From Carettochelys insculpta (Eukaryota > Chordata > Testudines > Carettochelyidae): DNA of 64,000 nt. The notes below the pieces were generated by a model, which saw only the letters and a program-made list of their open reading frames with translations, searched no databases and was not told where the DNA came from. Each line of letters opens with the position of its first letter. Within the stretch, counting starts at the first letter, position 1. A program made the position numbers and the translations under genes. The stretch covers positions 180,185,501-180,249,500 of the forward strand of contig NC_134137.1 in NCBI RefSeq assembly GCF_033958435.1, in the 5' to 3' direction. Of this stretch, positions 1-10,045 are shown one piece after another.

Positions 1-462
1 CTAGCAATAGTTTAGTTAAGGTTAAATGTGCCAAAGGTCTTGTCTACATGAACAGTAATATGTGGGTGGGGAAACAAGTAGTCATGAATATCCTTTTTAA
101 AACCCATGGCCTGTTTAATGATGGGCACTGTAACTAGTGCTGTAGTACCACATGATTTTTTTTTAAATTTAAGTTTTAAATTAACTTGTTACAGCATTAG
201 AACTCCTAGAACTGAAGTCGTATTTCTTGTAGGATACATTTTTCTACCTGCCTTTTTTTTTTAATTTGCTTTAGGAAGAATAGTTGCAACACATAATCAA
301 ACATGGACCTCTACCTTTATTTTCAGTCTTTTAAAATCATCATCTCAAAGCCTTGGCCCTTGGAGCTCTGCACAAATGGACATGGCTGCCCAGAGTAAAT
401 GTGATTTGCAGAATTGTGGCTATACCCCTTCTGTAAACAGGTTACCTTAACAGCCCTCTCAG
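1..462 (+). other. CRYZL1: CRYZL1 intron, partial
   Basis: This stretch precedes the first recognisable CRYZL1 exon and ends in a polypyrimidine-AG acceptor at 461-462. It contains AT-rich sequence and a few homopolymer runs. I found no match to the next upstream CRYZL1 coding exon, so that exon should lie left of the window. Confidence 0.6.
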
Positions 463-512
463 ATACGTATCTTAGAAGATGTAATGGAGAAGCTATCAAA
501 TAATATTTTTAG
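463..512 (+). CDS. CRYZL1: CRYZL1 penultimate coding exon (quinone oxidoreductase-like 1)
   Basis: This is a 50-base exon between a CTCTCAG acceptor and a GTAAGA donor. It begins in phase 0 and encodes IRILEDVMEKLSNNIF plus two bases of an Arg codon that is completed by the next exon. This matches the remembered human segment with core ILKDVMEKLSTGVFR near the C-terminus. CRYZL1 belongs to the zinc-type alcohol dehydrogenase / quinone oxidoreductase (MDR) family. This segment is the region following the nucleotide-binding domain. Reading frame and phase join exactly to the exon at 1151. Identification is by protein similarity recalled from memory; exon size and phase agree. Confidence 0.88.
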
Positions 513-1150
513 GTAAGACAGATATACTCCAGTGAGAAATAACTATTTTTCAGAAAATTCTTGTCACATATACTGTTAACTCAAAGTGCCATCTCCTGAA
601 TTATTTGTATGAAAGTATTTATGGTGTATCGATGGGATTAACCTGTTGCGATACCACATGAAAAATTTGTGTCAAGCTCCTGGATTTTCTCTCCTTTAAT
701 CAGCACTGTCTGGAAATACAACAAGGGAGCATATTCTTTACTTGTCTATCTTGTGGTGTGTAACAGTATCTGACTGAAGAATGTTATTGGCTCTAAATGG
801 CAATCTTGTTAGTTTTCCTCTGTCAGCAGAATGATGACATCAATAAAATTAGAGGCTACCATAATTGAGGGGAAGGGGATATTCTCACAGTTTAAACAGA
901 GCATGGGAACAACAGCCCTTCCATCCATCAAAAAGCTAACATAAAATCTGGATATCTTGAATTAAACTTCTGTTTGCCTTTCATTTGTACACATTTTCTG
1001 GGGATCCTAACAGAGCTGTTGACTTTTCATTTTGTTTAATAAGTAAAGTTGATGTAGTAAAAAAGCAAAGTCTACAGCAATACCTTTGGAATGTTTCTTA
1101 TTGAGCTGAGCATGCACAATAGACATTTCTGACAGATTGCTCCTTTTTAG
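513..1150 (+). other. CRYZL1: CRYZL1 last intron
   Basis: This is a GT-AG intron of 638 bases between the last two coding exons. It is AT-rich, and I saw no repeat or gene inside it. Confidence 0.8.
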
Positions 1151-1250
1151 GCCTCAGTTGGATGAACCAGTCCCATTGTATGAAGCTAAAGTTTCTATGG
1201 AAATAGTTCAGAAGAATCAAGCAAGAAAAAGACAAGTCATCCAATTCTGA
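1151..1250 (+). CDS. CRYZL1: CRYZL1 terminal coding exon
   Basis: After a CCTTTTTAG acceptor the exon reads one base, completing Arg with the previous AG, then 32 codons and a TGA stop at 1248-1250. The peptide starts [17 protein letters not shown] and ends KRQVIQF. This is almost the same as the C-terminus of human CRYZL1 as I recall it. The gene is therefore on the plus strand directly upstream of DONSON, the arrangement found in human. Everything upstream of the preceding exon is outside the window. Confidence 0.93.
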
Positions 1251-2640
1251 AGCACAATTTCCTTGTTTCTAAGACTGTGAGAGACAGAGAAATGTAATGT
1301 ATTTGAAAAGTAAATTGGTGTTCAGCTTCAAATATTTCTGTAAATAGTGTCTGAACGTATCGGGTAAAAGCTGTGAAGTTTTTGGTACTGATTCTTTTGG
1401 TTTCCCTGTATCAGATCTAACTGAATGATTCCATCATAAAAGCAGATCTGTCTGATTTTTCCTCTCCTGTTAATGTTGTAAGTAATATCCTAAGTTACAG
1501 AAAAAATATTTTGTCTGCTTATTCAGTTTCCCTTTTTGCATTTGATATTTTTCTTCCCTGTTTAAAAAGAGATAAAAACAGACTACTGAGAAGCTATTAT
1601 TAAACAATGTAAAAAATGTAGTTGTAAAGCCAGCCAAATAGATTCTACCAGAAATTTTGCCCCAGATTCTCCAGGCAAGTGCAATTTTAACTTTTTTTTT
1701 CCAAATGGATTTGTTTTCAAGTTTATCGCATACATTTAGGATTTGAATTATTGTTCTATGACATTTTTATAACATCATACTTTTATATAGCAATTAAATT
1801 AAGATAGACAAATGTGAATGAAATAATACCCAGATAAAGAGGTCAGTCTTTCACATTAGTGGTCAGTTGATGTTAATATTCAATGCACTTTATTGCACTG
1901 ACTTGTTCATTTTTATATAGTTAAAAGTAGAAAATGTAAAGTGGAAAAAAGAGAGGAAATGAAAGTTAAAATGTATTTACAAGTATGGAATTGGTTTAAC
2001 AAAACTAGAAAAGTAATAGTACAATTACAAAGGTAAAAAACCCTGAGACTTCTAATTTCTAATACTATCAGTCTGAGTTTTTACTGTCCTCTGTATCATT
2101 TTTTGGTCTCACAGCGGGAGAGAAAAAACACATTTTGGAAATTGTTTAGATTAATTAGAATAAACTAAATCAATTTTATGCCAGAATAGTCATCTTGATA
2201 TTTCTTCTATATCCTATCATTGCAGGAGTGCCATGACAGCTCCTGTGTCAGTGGAGCAAGTGAGGGTTAGGAGCACATGTATAACCCTAAAATCCTACAT
2301 ATAATATACTGATAGAAATAAATACCTTACCCTTTTAACTGTCATTTAGTCCCCCCCTACTTTCTCCACATCAACTTACGGTTGTTAAATTATTCATTCC
2401 CTTTCTATATGGTGTGTTAGCTTAAATACAGAATCTAAAACTACTTAGAGTTACCTTTCGCCAACATTTTCAAAATAGGTTCCTAAATCCATAATTAAGC
2501 ATCTGAATAAAGGTACCTGATCATTAAGTGTTTGAGCTCTGAGCAGCTGTGATTCATCTGAGAAATCCCCTTCCACTAAAGATGATGAAAGCTCCTGAGG
2601 GGATTTGTCAGCCTCATGTAATCTGTAGTCAGTGGTGTTG
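1251..2640 (+). other. CRYZL1 3' UTR and flank
   Basis: AT-rich sequence follows the CRYZL1 stop. Candidate polyadenylation signals are ATTAAA at 1599-1604 and AATAAA at 2317-2322; I cannot tell which is used. No coding similarity was recognised. Confidence 0.5.
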
Positions 2641-2649
2641 CCATATGTG

Positions 2650-2925
2650 GATTTGGACACTTTCTTGCAGAAGTAACAGAGAGGGAGCCGTGCTAGTCTG
2701 TATACTATCAAAACAAAAAAGCAGTCAAGTAGCACTTTAAAGACTAGCAAAATAATTTATTAAGTGAGCTTTTGTGGGATAGACCCACTTCTTCAGACCA
2801 TAGCCATACCAGAACAGACTCAATATCTAAGGCACAGAGAACCAAAAATATTAATCAAGGTTGACAAATCAAAAAAAAAATATCAAGGTGAGCAATCAGA
2901 GAGTGGGGGATGGGAAGTGGGGAGA
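2650..2925 (-). mobile_element. Penelope-like element 3' tail
   Basis: On the minus strand this carries the 3' end shared with the copy at 5376-5830: a GTGGGTCTATCCCACAAAAG-type block, then TAATAAATTATTTTGC, then a segment that ends AGTCTGTATACTATCAAAAC when read on plus. The block upstream in element orientation, with AGAGAACCAAAAAT and the CAGAGAGTGGGGG stretch, matches the untranslated region of the same family. No coding part remains. The assignment to Penelope-like elements comes from the linked GIY-YIG sequence in the 4.8 kb and 5.6 kb copies. Confidence 0.65.
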
Positions 2926-3224
2926 AAGAACTGATTAGATTTCTGAGCTGCTACATCTCCATCTGCTCCCCATGAGGCTAGTTTAACTGCTTACTTCTCT
3001 TCTTTGTGTGGCAGCAGAGCCTTCTAAGAGCTGATAGGCAGAATAGAATCCCCTCTGGATATGCCATTAGCAGCTTTCATCAAGATGACACATGCTTTAC
3101 TTTGGCCAAAGGAGTGGCACACTAAGTTGGGAGATGGTTGTATGTTTTTTGACATGCTGATAAAAATGTCTGCACGGGATCTACACCAACTCAATTCACA
3201 ACAGTTGAATGACATCACTACTAT

Positions 3225-3463
3225 CCTATAGTTTTGTAGATAAAACTTGCAGTGTGTCTACACACAAACTGTGTTTTGTAGACTGAAACTGTCAACAAAA
3301 AAGCTGTGTAGATTCTCCAGCTGGCCCTTTTGTTACCAGAGTGGATCAAAATATCTGTCTGCTTTTATGTACTATATAGACAAGATGTGTTGAAAGAAGT
3401 TTTGTTGGAACATCTTCCAACCATAACTTCTGTCGACAGGTGCTTCTAGTGTAGACTTAGCCA
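3225..3463. mobile_element. hAT-like MITE
   Basis: A short non-coding element related to those at 54600-54845 and 55317-55671. They share GTTTTGT-GACAAAAC start sequences, CTGTCAACAAAAAAGCT, GAGTGGATCAAAA, GTTTTGTTGGAACATC and a terminal AGTGTAGACTTAGCC. The intact copies end in GGCTACATCTACA / TGTAGATGTAGCC inverted repeats. The superfamily call is an inference from the termini. Confidence 0.6.
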
Positions 3464-3489
3464 AGCTAGACTAATGTTAAGAAAATAAC

Positions 3490-3697
3490 TTGTGTAACCA
3501 GAGTAACAGAGAGGTAGCCATGTTAGTCTGTACTCCAACAAACCAAAGCAGCAGAAATGTAGCACTTTAAAGACTAACAAAATGATTTATATGGTGATCT
3601 GATGAAGTGGGTCTGTCCCACGAAAGCTCATCACTGAATAAATCATTTTGTTAGTCTCTAAAGTGGTACATTTCTGCTGCTTTGGTTGGTTGTATAA
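3490..3697. mobile_element. Penelope-like hairpin insertion (inverted tail pair)
   Basis: The sequence contains two inverted copies of one PLE tail. ACCAAAGCAGCAGAAATGTA at the left is answered by TACATTTCTGCTGCTTTGGT at the right, with CACTTTAAAGACTAACAAAA and its partner between. The centre is the GAAGTGGGTCTGTCCCACGA block. Near-identical 8-mers, TTGTGTAA (3490-3497) and TTGTATAA (3690-3697), flank it and probably are the target duplication. No coding sequence is present. Confidence 0.65.
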
Positions 3698-3834
3698 GCA
3701 AAGACCAGTATGAAAGTGCCCTCCCTTTTTCAGACACAGGTAACAGGAGTGTTAGCAAAATAAAAGGAGTAATTATTCTACTGTACTTACTCTGTGCTTT
3801 TTATTAGGAGGAGGTTGGTAAGCAAGACATGTAA

Positions 3835-4303
3835 TTCTTCTGCTGTACTCTGTGCTCACTAGGTCCTAACTGGAATATTGTGTCCATTACTGGGTGACAC
3901 ATTTCAGGAAAGATGTGGACAAATTGGGAAAAAGTCCTGAGAAGAGCAACAAGAGTTAATTAGGTCATGTTTTCTAGACCCGTTATGTGACAAGATTGAA
4001 AGAATTGGGTTTGTTTAGGCTTGAAAAGAGAAAACTGAGAGGGATCATAACATTTGTCAAGTATCTAAAAAAGCTGTTACAAGGAAGAGGGAGGAAAAAA
4101 AAATATTCCCATCAACCTCTGATGGTCAGACGAGCAACAATAGACTTAAATTGCAGCAAGAGAAGTTTAGGTTGGATATGAAGAGAAACTTCCCAGTTTT
4201 CAGAGTAATTAATCACAAATAAATTACCTAGGGAAGTTGTGAAATCATCATTGGAGATTTTTAAGAGCAGGTTCAACAAACACCTGGCAGGGATGGCCTA
4301 AGT
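3835..4303 (+). mobile_element. CR1 LINE 3' end, part 1
   Basis: This resembles the end of CR1 ORF2 and its tail: GGAATATTGTGTCCATTACT, AGAAGAGCAACAAGAGTTAA, GGTTTGTTTAGGCTTGAAAA, TTGCAGCAAGAGAAGTTTAG and ATTGGAGATTTTTAAGAGCA, all typical of sauropsid CR1. The translated frames are broken. The element is interrupted at 4304 by a hAT-like MITE and probably resumes briefly after 4620. Confidence 0.8.
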
Positions 4304-4620
4304 CAGGGTTCAGCAACCCTTGGGATGTATGCTGAGAGTGCATGCAAGCTGATTTTCATCAGCTTAGGTGGCAGGAGCTCAGCTCACCTCTCCTCTCCCA
4401 TGCAGCTGTGAACTTGCTCAAAGCCTTGCCACCTGTGGATTAATAAAAGACCATCTAATGCTACCAACCACCACCTAAACAGTGAAGCTCTGCATCTTTA
4501 TTTATTAATGAAGCTGTTGTAAGTAGGACTATTAGTGACTTTTAAAAGTATCACCAGCACTTCATCTGTACAGAGGGGTCAAACTTTGGCATTCCGCCTC
4601 TGAAAGGTTGCTGAGCCCTG
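4304..4620. mobile_element. hAT-like MITE nested in CR1
   Basis: The termini are inverted repeats: CAGGGTTCAGCAACCCTT at the left and AAAGGTTGCTGAGCCCTG at the right, about 317 bases apart. There is no coding capacity. The termini look like the CAGGGGTCGGCAACC type common in amniote hAT elements. Insertion into the CR1 3' end dates it as younger than that CR1. Confidence 0.7.
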
Positions 4621-4789
4621 TGCTAGATCATCTTTTCTCTCTACCTTTGATAACAGTTCTTTTCTTTGATGCTTGATTCCTGAAGAGTACCTTCCTTCTT
4701 TCTAAAGCTTTACTGGGTTCACATTCCACCCATCTTCTCAGAAGCATTTGGAATTTTCCAGATTGCCTTGATCAGATAACAGCTCACAG

Positions 4790-5210
4790 AATCACAGGCA
4801 CTTTCTCATGCTCCTCTACTAACATCATATATGCCATCATGTGCTAACAATGCCCAGATGCTTTGTATATTGGACGGACTTCTAACTCCCTTAGACAAAG
4901 GGTTAATGGGCACAAAACAGACATCACAACACTCCAGATCCACAAACCAGTTAGTCAGCATTTTAATGGAATGGGGCATTCTGTTAATGACTTAAGGGTA
5001 TGCGTGTCACTGAAAAAAAATTTTTGCACCGCTATTCAAACAGCCCAGCTGGCTTTTCTATTCAAATTCAGCACATTAACACACGGTTTGAACCGGGATG
5101 GGAATTTTCACTATAGGGGCTTGTCTGCATACTTGGCTTAATCTAATTCTTGACCCCCACCCCTCCACTCTCTGATTTGCTCACCTTGATAGCTGTTGCT
5201 GTGAATGCCA
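4790..5210 (+). pseudogene. Penelope-like element GIY-YIG endonuclease relic
   Basis: The plus-strand frame from about 4813 carries a degraded GIY-YIG nuclease of the Penelope retroelement class. It reads a T-N-I-I-Y-A-I segment, a cysteine, a stop codon (TAA), CPDALYIGRTSNSLRQRV and HKTDI, then KPVSQHFNGMGHSVNDLRV. It continues open to a stop near 5141. The YIG-x-T-x(3)-L-x-x-R-x(3)-H pattern is visible. The following untranslated part (CCCCTCCACTCTCTGATTTG) matches the PLE at 5376-5830 in reverse complement. No reverse transcriptase portion is present, so it is a 5'-truncated, dead copy. Confidence 0.75.
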
Positions 5211-5375
5211 TGCTACCCATTTCATTTGCTCAGCAGAGAAACCTAGCAGTCTCCTGGCCATTGCTTCAAACCAGCCTCTGCCCTTCTATAAGGGTATGTG
5301 CAGGCTTCCAGTTTTGACATCACTCCTCCAGCACCCCCTGCAGGTCAGAGTCTAAAGTGATTCCAATTCGAAACT

Positions 5376-5830
5376 ATCAAAACAAAAAGCAGTCAAGTAG
5401 CACTTTAAATACTAGCAAAATAGTTTATTAGGTGAGCTTTCGTGGGACAGACCCACTTCTTCAGACCATAGCCAGACCAGAACAGACCAGACTCAATATT
5501 TAAGGCACAGAGAACCAAAAACAGTAAGCAAGGAGGACAAATCAGAAAAAGATAATCAAGGGGAGCAAATCAGAGAGTGGAGGGGTAGAGGTGAAGAATT
5601 AGATTAAGCCAAGTGTTCAGACGAGCCCCTATAGTGACTCAGAAAGTTCCCGTCCCGGTTTAAACCATGTGTTAATGTGCCGAATTTGAATATAAAAGCC
5701 AGCTCGGCTGTTTCCCTTTGAAGAACGGTGCCAAAGCTCACCTAACAAACTATTTTGCTAGTCTTTAAAGTACTACTTGACTGCTTTTTGTTTTGATAGT
5801 GTATAGACTAGCACGGCTCCCTCTCTGTTA
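5376..5830 (-). mobile_element. Penelope-like element insertion with inverted tail and 12-bp target duplication
   Basis: Read on minus, this holds the C-terminal end of the GIY-YIG ORF (about 5590-5735, same peptide as the 4.8 kb copy), then the untranslated region, then the GAAGTGGGTCTGTCCCACGA block and the tail. On the plus side (5737-5830) a second copy of the tail lies in inverse orientation. The insertion is flanked by exact CAATTCGAAACT copies at 5364-5375 and 5831-5842, a 12-base target-site duplication. The inverted tail at the 5' end is a known trait of Penelope-like insertions. Confidence 0.78.
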
Positions 5831-5929
5831 CAATTCGAAACTGCACGTCTTGTCCCCTGAAAATAATTCTGTTTATATTGCACCCCTTTGTGAATACCAT
5901 TTGCAGTGGAAGCAAAGAGTTCCCGCACC

Positions 5930-6860
5930 CTGAGCGGGACCTGAGTGATGTGAAATACAGGAGGTGTGGTAATAAGGGGACTGCGGGTAGAGTTTTAGTA
6001 GGCGCGCATAAAGCCCAGACGGGCGAGTACTGTACAACTGTGCATAAGGGGTGCGTACGCTTCTGGTGGGCTGCGCGTGCAGCTGGCAGGGAGGCGGAGC
6101 GGGGCGGGGCAGATTCGCTGGAGGACAGGGGACAAGGTGCCCCCGCCCCTGCCAGCTGCGTGCACGACACGGCAGAAGCTCCCGCCAATCGTGCCCCCGC
6201 CTGGTGACACTGCCGGCGGTGCAAGGCCGCGGGCGGAGGGGAGCGTCCCGGCAGCAGCCGCCGCGCAGGCCCGGCCAGGGGCGGGGCTCGCCGCTTTGCG
6301 CGCCAGAATTGCAAGCGGGAGCCCGGCTCAGCCATGTGCGCTGCGGTGCCCGGCTACTCGCCCGGCTTCAAGAGGCCGCCCGAGACGCTGCGGCTGAAAC
6401 GGAGAAGGGCCCGGAGGAGCGAGGCCGCCTCGCCGCTCTGTCCCCGGGCGGACACGGCCCTCGCCCCGCGCCCTTTCCCCAGGCCCGGGCGCCGCAACCC
6501 CTTCTCCAGCCTGGACAACGCGCCCCGGCCCGCGGGCCCCCCAGAGTTCCAGGAGCAGCGACCCCCGCCGGGCAGCCAGGGCCCCCGACCCGCCCTCTGG
6601 CAGGTACGGAGTCGCCCGCGCTCAAGGGCCCCCGCCCGCCGGGGCTTGGCTGGGCGGGCTGGGCCGGGTTGGCGGGTCGCGCTAGCGGAGCTGGGGAGCG
6701 CTGGTGGGGCGTGGCTGGGGCTCAGGAGACGGGGCTCTGGGCCGGCTCTGCCACCACGGGCTGATAGGGGACCGCTGGTCGCTGCCCCCTGCTGGGCCCG
6801 AGTTCCCCTCGCTGGGGTGGGGGAGGCTGACAAAGCACTTGGCCGGGTCTGCACTGTTGC
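5930..6860 (+). promoter_or_regulatory. DONSON: CpG island / DONSON promoter region
   Basis: About 900 bases are far richer in G+C and CpG than anything else in the window apart from the DIRS element. The stretch covers the sequence before the DONSON start codon and the whole first coding exon. GGGCGGGG-type boxes occur at about 6100 and 6280. I see no clear TATA box. This is the usual shape of a housekeeping replication-gene promoter; the exact transcription start cannot be read from sequence. Confidence 0.7.
6334..6603 (+). CDS. DONSON: DONSON coding exon 1
   Basis: 90 codons from ATG to CAG, followed by a GTACGG donor; ends in phase 0. The first residues, MCAAVPGYSPGFKRPPETLR, align with the human start. 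The rest is a low-complexity Pro/Arg/Ala-rich segment containing RRNPFSSLDN, a conserved short motif in this family. The exon is inside the CpG island, which explains several long overlapping reading frames here. Confidence 0.92.
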
Positions 6861-6861
6861 T

Positions 6862-7212
6862 GTTGAACCTCTCTAATCTGGCGGGCCCTGGTCCAGCAAC
6901 ATCCTTAATCCGGCATGAAAAATCGCCTGGGTGACTGCATGTCGGGGGTGTGGCCAAGTTTCCTAGGGTCCCATAAAGTTTGTTTAAAGCTTCTAGTCCT
7001 GGCAAGGGCTGGTTTGCTTTGTTAGAATGCAGGCTAACAGGACTACCTCCCTGTTGTTGTTTCCTGCTGTTATTTAGTTGTAATTTACCCCTACCTGCCT
7101 TCTAAAAGCCCAGGAACCAGTGGAAGTGTTGGTAATGTGTCAGACAGTATTAATTTCCCACAATGGGGCAAATTCTCTCATTTGGCACCAGTTAAACTAT
7201 GAGAGGTTTAAT
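6862..7212. mobile_element. Tigger-like MITE in DONSON intron 1
   Basis: Starts GTTGAACCTCTCTAATCTGG and contains GGTCCAGCAACATCC, TAATCCGGCATGA, GTGTGGCCAAGTTTCC and GTGTCAGACAGTATTAAT. The same family starts at 29086. The right end appears as a decayed GAGAGGTTTAAT. Termini of the AACCTCT...TCCGGCA type point to pogo/Tigger-related elements; there is no coding part. Confidence 0.55.
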
Positions 7213-9120
7213 CTGTAGATGACTCTGGGGGCTGGGTTAGCTGACTCCTAGTGTACCCCCCACTGTCTCCCTCCCCCAGGCTGCCAGGTCTGTAAAGTTG
7301 TCTTGTGGATGCTTGGGCTGGAGCGCAGGTTCATGAAACCTGCTTTGGGGAGGGTATCGCAGAACCTGAGCTCTAGTCTAAGTCCGATACACCAATCCTG
7401 CCTGCTTGAATTAGCTAACACATGGCTTTGCCGCTGGTATTTTATGGGGGTGTAGCTGCACCATTGGAGCTCTGCTGACTTAAAGAGCTAGGAATTATCG
7501 ATAGCTTTAGAGTTGACTGAAATATCTTTATTGCTTGTAAAAATGTCTTAAGCTTTTCAGTGTAGTTGGAACGAGTTTAGAATCAGTAGAGGTGATTTCA
7601 GAGGAAAAGCTAACTTAGAACAAGGTGCTGGTACTACTGATCTAAATCTAGTTCAAACGAGATAACTGGAGGGGAAACAATTGCATCAATGTCCAGTAAA
7701 TTCTTCAAAATGCATAGAATGAATCTCTTTAAACTTTGGATACATCCATTTGAAACTGAGGAACAGGTTCAGACAGCTGCTACAGAACAACGGATGGCCA
7801 AATGGACCTAGATGGTAGTCTGAAACTCTGCGTGCTCATGATTGCTTTGTGCTTCAAGCTGACAACTCTGCATTGCCACCGTTTTCATATATCTATAGAT
7901 ATAATTGTTTCAGTAGTACTGAAATGTGAGTGGGCAGGTACAACTTCCTCTAGAAAATACCAAACCAAAATGTATGCAGGCATTCTGATCAGTATTATGA
8001 ATGCATATATTATGCCCATTATGGTTTTAATTTTTATAGGATCCTAAATTAATAACTGACTTGTGTAATCAGAGTTTGAATATGTAACTAAAACTAAATG
8101 TAAGATAATATATATTAACAAAACAGTTTTTAAAATAGAAAATGTCTTAAACCAAGACTGAGTTTCTTCCTGGAGCAGTAAATACTCTGATTTGGTCTAG
8201 GAAAGGCTGCCCCAGTAAATAGCATGCCATGCCCTCCCATGTTGGAATTTTCTTTTGGCTTCTCATTGGAGTGGGGTGGAAAACTGAGTTGAATGGTAGT
8301 TGGGACCTAAAAAGCACCTTGTCTTGGCCCTGTTCTTCCCCTCCCCCTTCAAAAAGAAGGGGGGAGGTAGAAAACTCCTGGACAAAAAGTTCTCAACAAC
8401 TTTAAATCCACAGTGAGAGAGCACAACATATCCCTGCACCAAATGAAATCCCAGAAAGGGAGAGAACTGTTTCTGTTGGAGTTAACGCTCTGTCCTGGTG
8501 TCATGTTAGATTAGAGTTTGCCAAGCCAATTCTCCACTCCTGCCTTGCCACCCTGATAGGCTCTATTACAAGTAATGGTGGGGAAGGTGTCTAGTGGAGT
8601 AACTTATTTTGTAAACTATTTAGAAGGCCTTTTTAAAGTTTTTAGTCAATGTAGAAATAAAGCCACTTTAAATACAATTTAAGAAAAGCTTTTTCTTAGA
8701 AACAGGTTCCACTGGCTTATCTGTTGAGGGTGGGTGGATGAGGGGTTGTACAAAAGTATTGTACTTCCCTGTATAAAACAATTCAAGGAACAACAGGAAA
8801 ATTTGCAGGTTGCTCTCATTTAGTATGTTCCATACTATACTAATACAGAGAGAGAGAGTGAGATGTGTGTTCAGTAGTTCAGTTTTTATGATTCTCAACC
8901 TACTTAGCTGAAGATCACGACTCAGAACCCAAACTTTCCAATGCATTTGGAATACAATTTAAGATCATCACTAAATTTACAGTTGTACATCTGCAAAATG
9001 TCTTTAAATTGTTGCCATGAGGGTGAAGTATGTTCTATTTGTGACAGTCAGTTTTAAATCTCTAGAAATTGTACTTATAGATGAGTCTTAAAATGAAGTT
9101 GTTTGTAACTCAACTTGTGT
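7213..9120 (+). other. DONSON: DONSON intron 1, unique-looking
   Basis: I see no exon, RNA gene or recognisable repeat in this part. It contains scattered AT-rich stretches, and a GA-rich simple tract at about 8847-8862. Confidence 0.5.
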
Positions 9121-9235
9121 TGAGGTAGGTAGGTAGCCGAGTTAGTCTGTATCTTCAAAAACAAGAAGTCCTGCGGCACCTTATAGACTAACAAATATTT
9201 TGGAGTATAAGCTTTTGTGGGCAAGGGTCTGTACT
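9121..9235 (-). mobile_element. Penelope-type tail fragment
   Basis: A short copy with GCCGAGTTAGTCTGTATCTT, AGAAGTCCTGCGGCACCTTA, TAGACTAACAAATATTTTGG and AAGCTTTTGTGGGCAAGG. This is the same layout as the other tails (AGTCTGTA ... GCACCTTA ... ACTAACAAA ... GCTTTTGTGGG). It lies 33 bases before DONSON exon 2. Confidence 0.55.
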
Positions 9236-9267
9236 TTAGAGTAAACTGATATCTCTCTTCCTTTCAG

Positions 9268-9348
9268 TTTTTAGATCCTGCTCAAGAAAATAAATCTGCT
9301 TGGAAAGAAGAGTGCCCTGAAAGAGCAGGTGTTACCACATTATCCAAT
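9268..9348 (+). CDS. DONSON: DONSON coding exon 2
   Basis: 27 codons between TTCCTTTCAG and a GTAGGA donor, phase 0 on both sides. The peptide begins FLDPAQENKSAWKEE and ends TTLSN; human has FLDSNQEN at this point. The flanking PLE fragment has not damaged the splice acceptor. Confidence 0.9.
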
Positions 9349-9696
9349 GTAGGAATCCATAAGTATTACTTTGTGTGGTGTTTAGAATTTCATCACACAC
9401 AAAAAGCTTAAATTTGCCTTTTTTTGTAGCTTGGTGTTTAGTGTCACCTAGATATTACTAAAATGTTACAATTGTAGCATGTTTTCTTAGAATGGCTTGA
9501 AGTTCAGTGTTAAACTGACATCAACTTATAATCACATTTTAGTATGAAATCTTTAATACAGTAAACCCCTGATATATGCAATTTTGACTCGTGCTTAACT
9601 TGCTTTAACAGTCAAAATCTAGATTTCAGCCACCTTTTATCAGGAGTTAGGAGAGTACTTTCTCTAAGGGGACAGTTATCCCTTCCTGCCTAAAAT

Positions 9697-10045
9697 AGTG
9701 GTTCTCAAAGTTTGGCAGCCCAAGAATCCCCATTTTGATTTAAAATTGTTTCACTGACTCCCAAGCCAGCTTCTAATATCCATCAGGTGGTGCTGAACCC
9801 CTGCTCAGCCCAAGGCCACAACCCTCTGTAACCCTCTCCCCTCCAGATCCCAGTCTGCCCCCATCCCTCCTCTTCCCCACCTTTTTCCACCCCCTCTCCG
9901 AGGGTGCCCCATCCCTGCTCCTGCTCCCTCCCAACAGCACCTTCTACACTCCTCTGAATAGCTGTTCTATACTGTGTAGGGTGCACTAGAAGGGGAGACG
10001 AGGAGTTAATGAGTGGACTTGGAGACCCCAGTGTGAGAACCCCTG
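9697..10045. mobile_element. hAT-like MITE in DONSON intron 2
   Basis: Left end AGTGGTTCTCAAAGTTTGGC and right end GTGTGAGAACCCCTGA are imperfect inverted repeats of the CAGTGGTTCTCAA type. The interior is C-rich on plus and encodes nothing credible; the open minus frame here is a low-complexity shadow. Confidence 0.6.

Noticed and set aside
5808..6876. Several long open frames on both strands (up to 237 codons)
   Set aside because: They lie in the CpG island, where stop codons are rare. Only the frame starting at 6334 has DONSON similarity and a splice donor.
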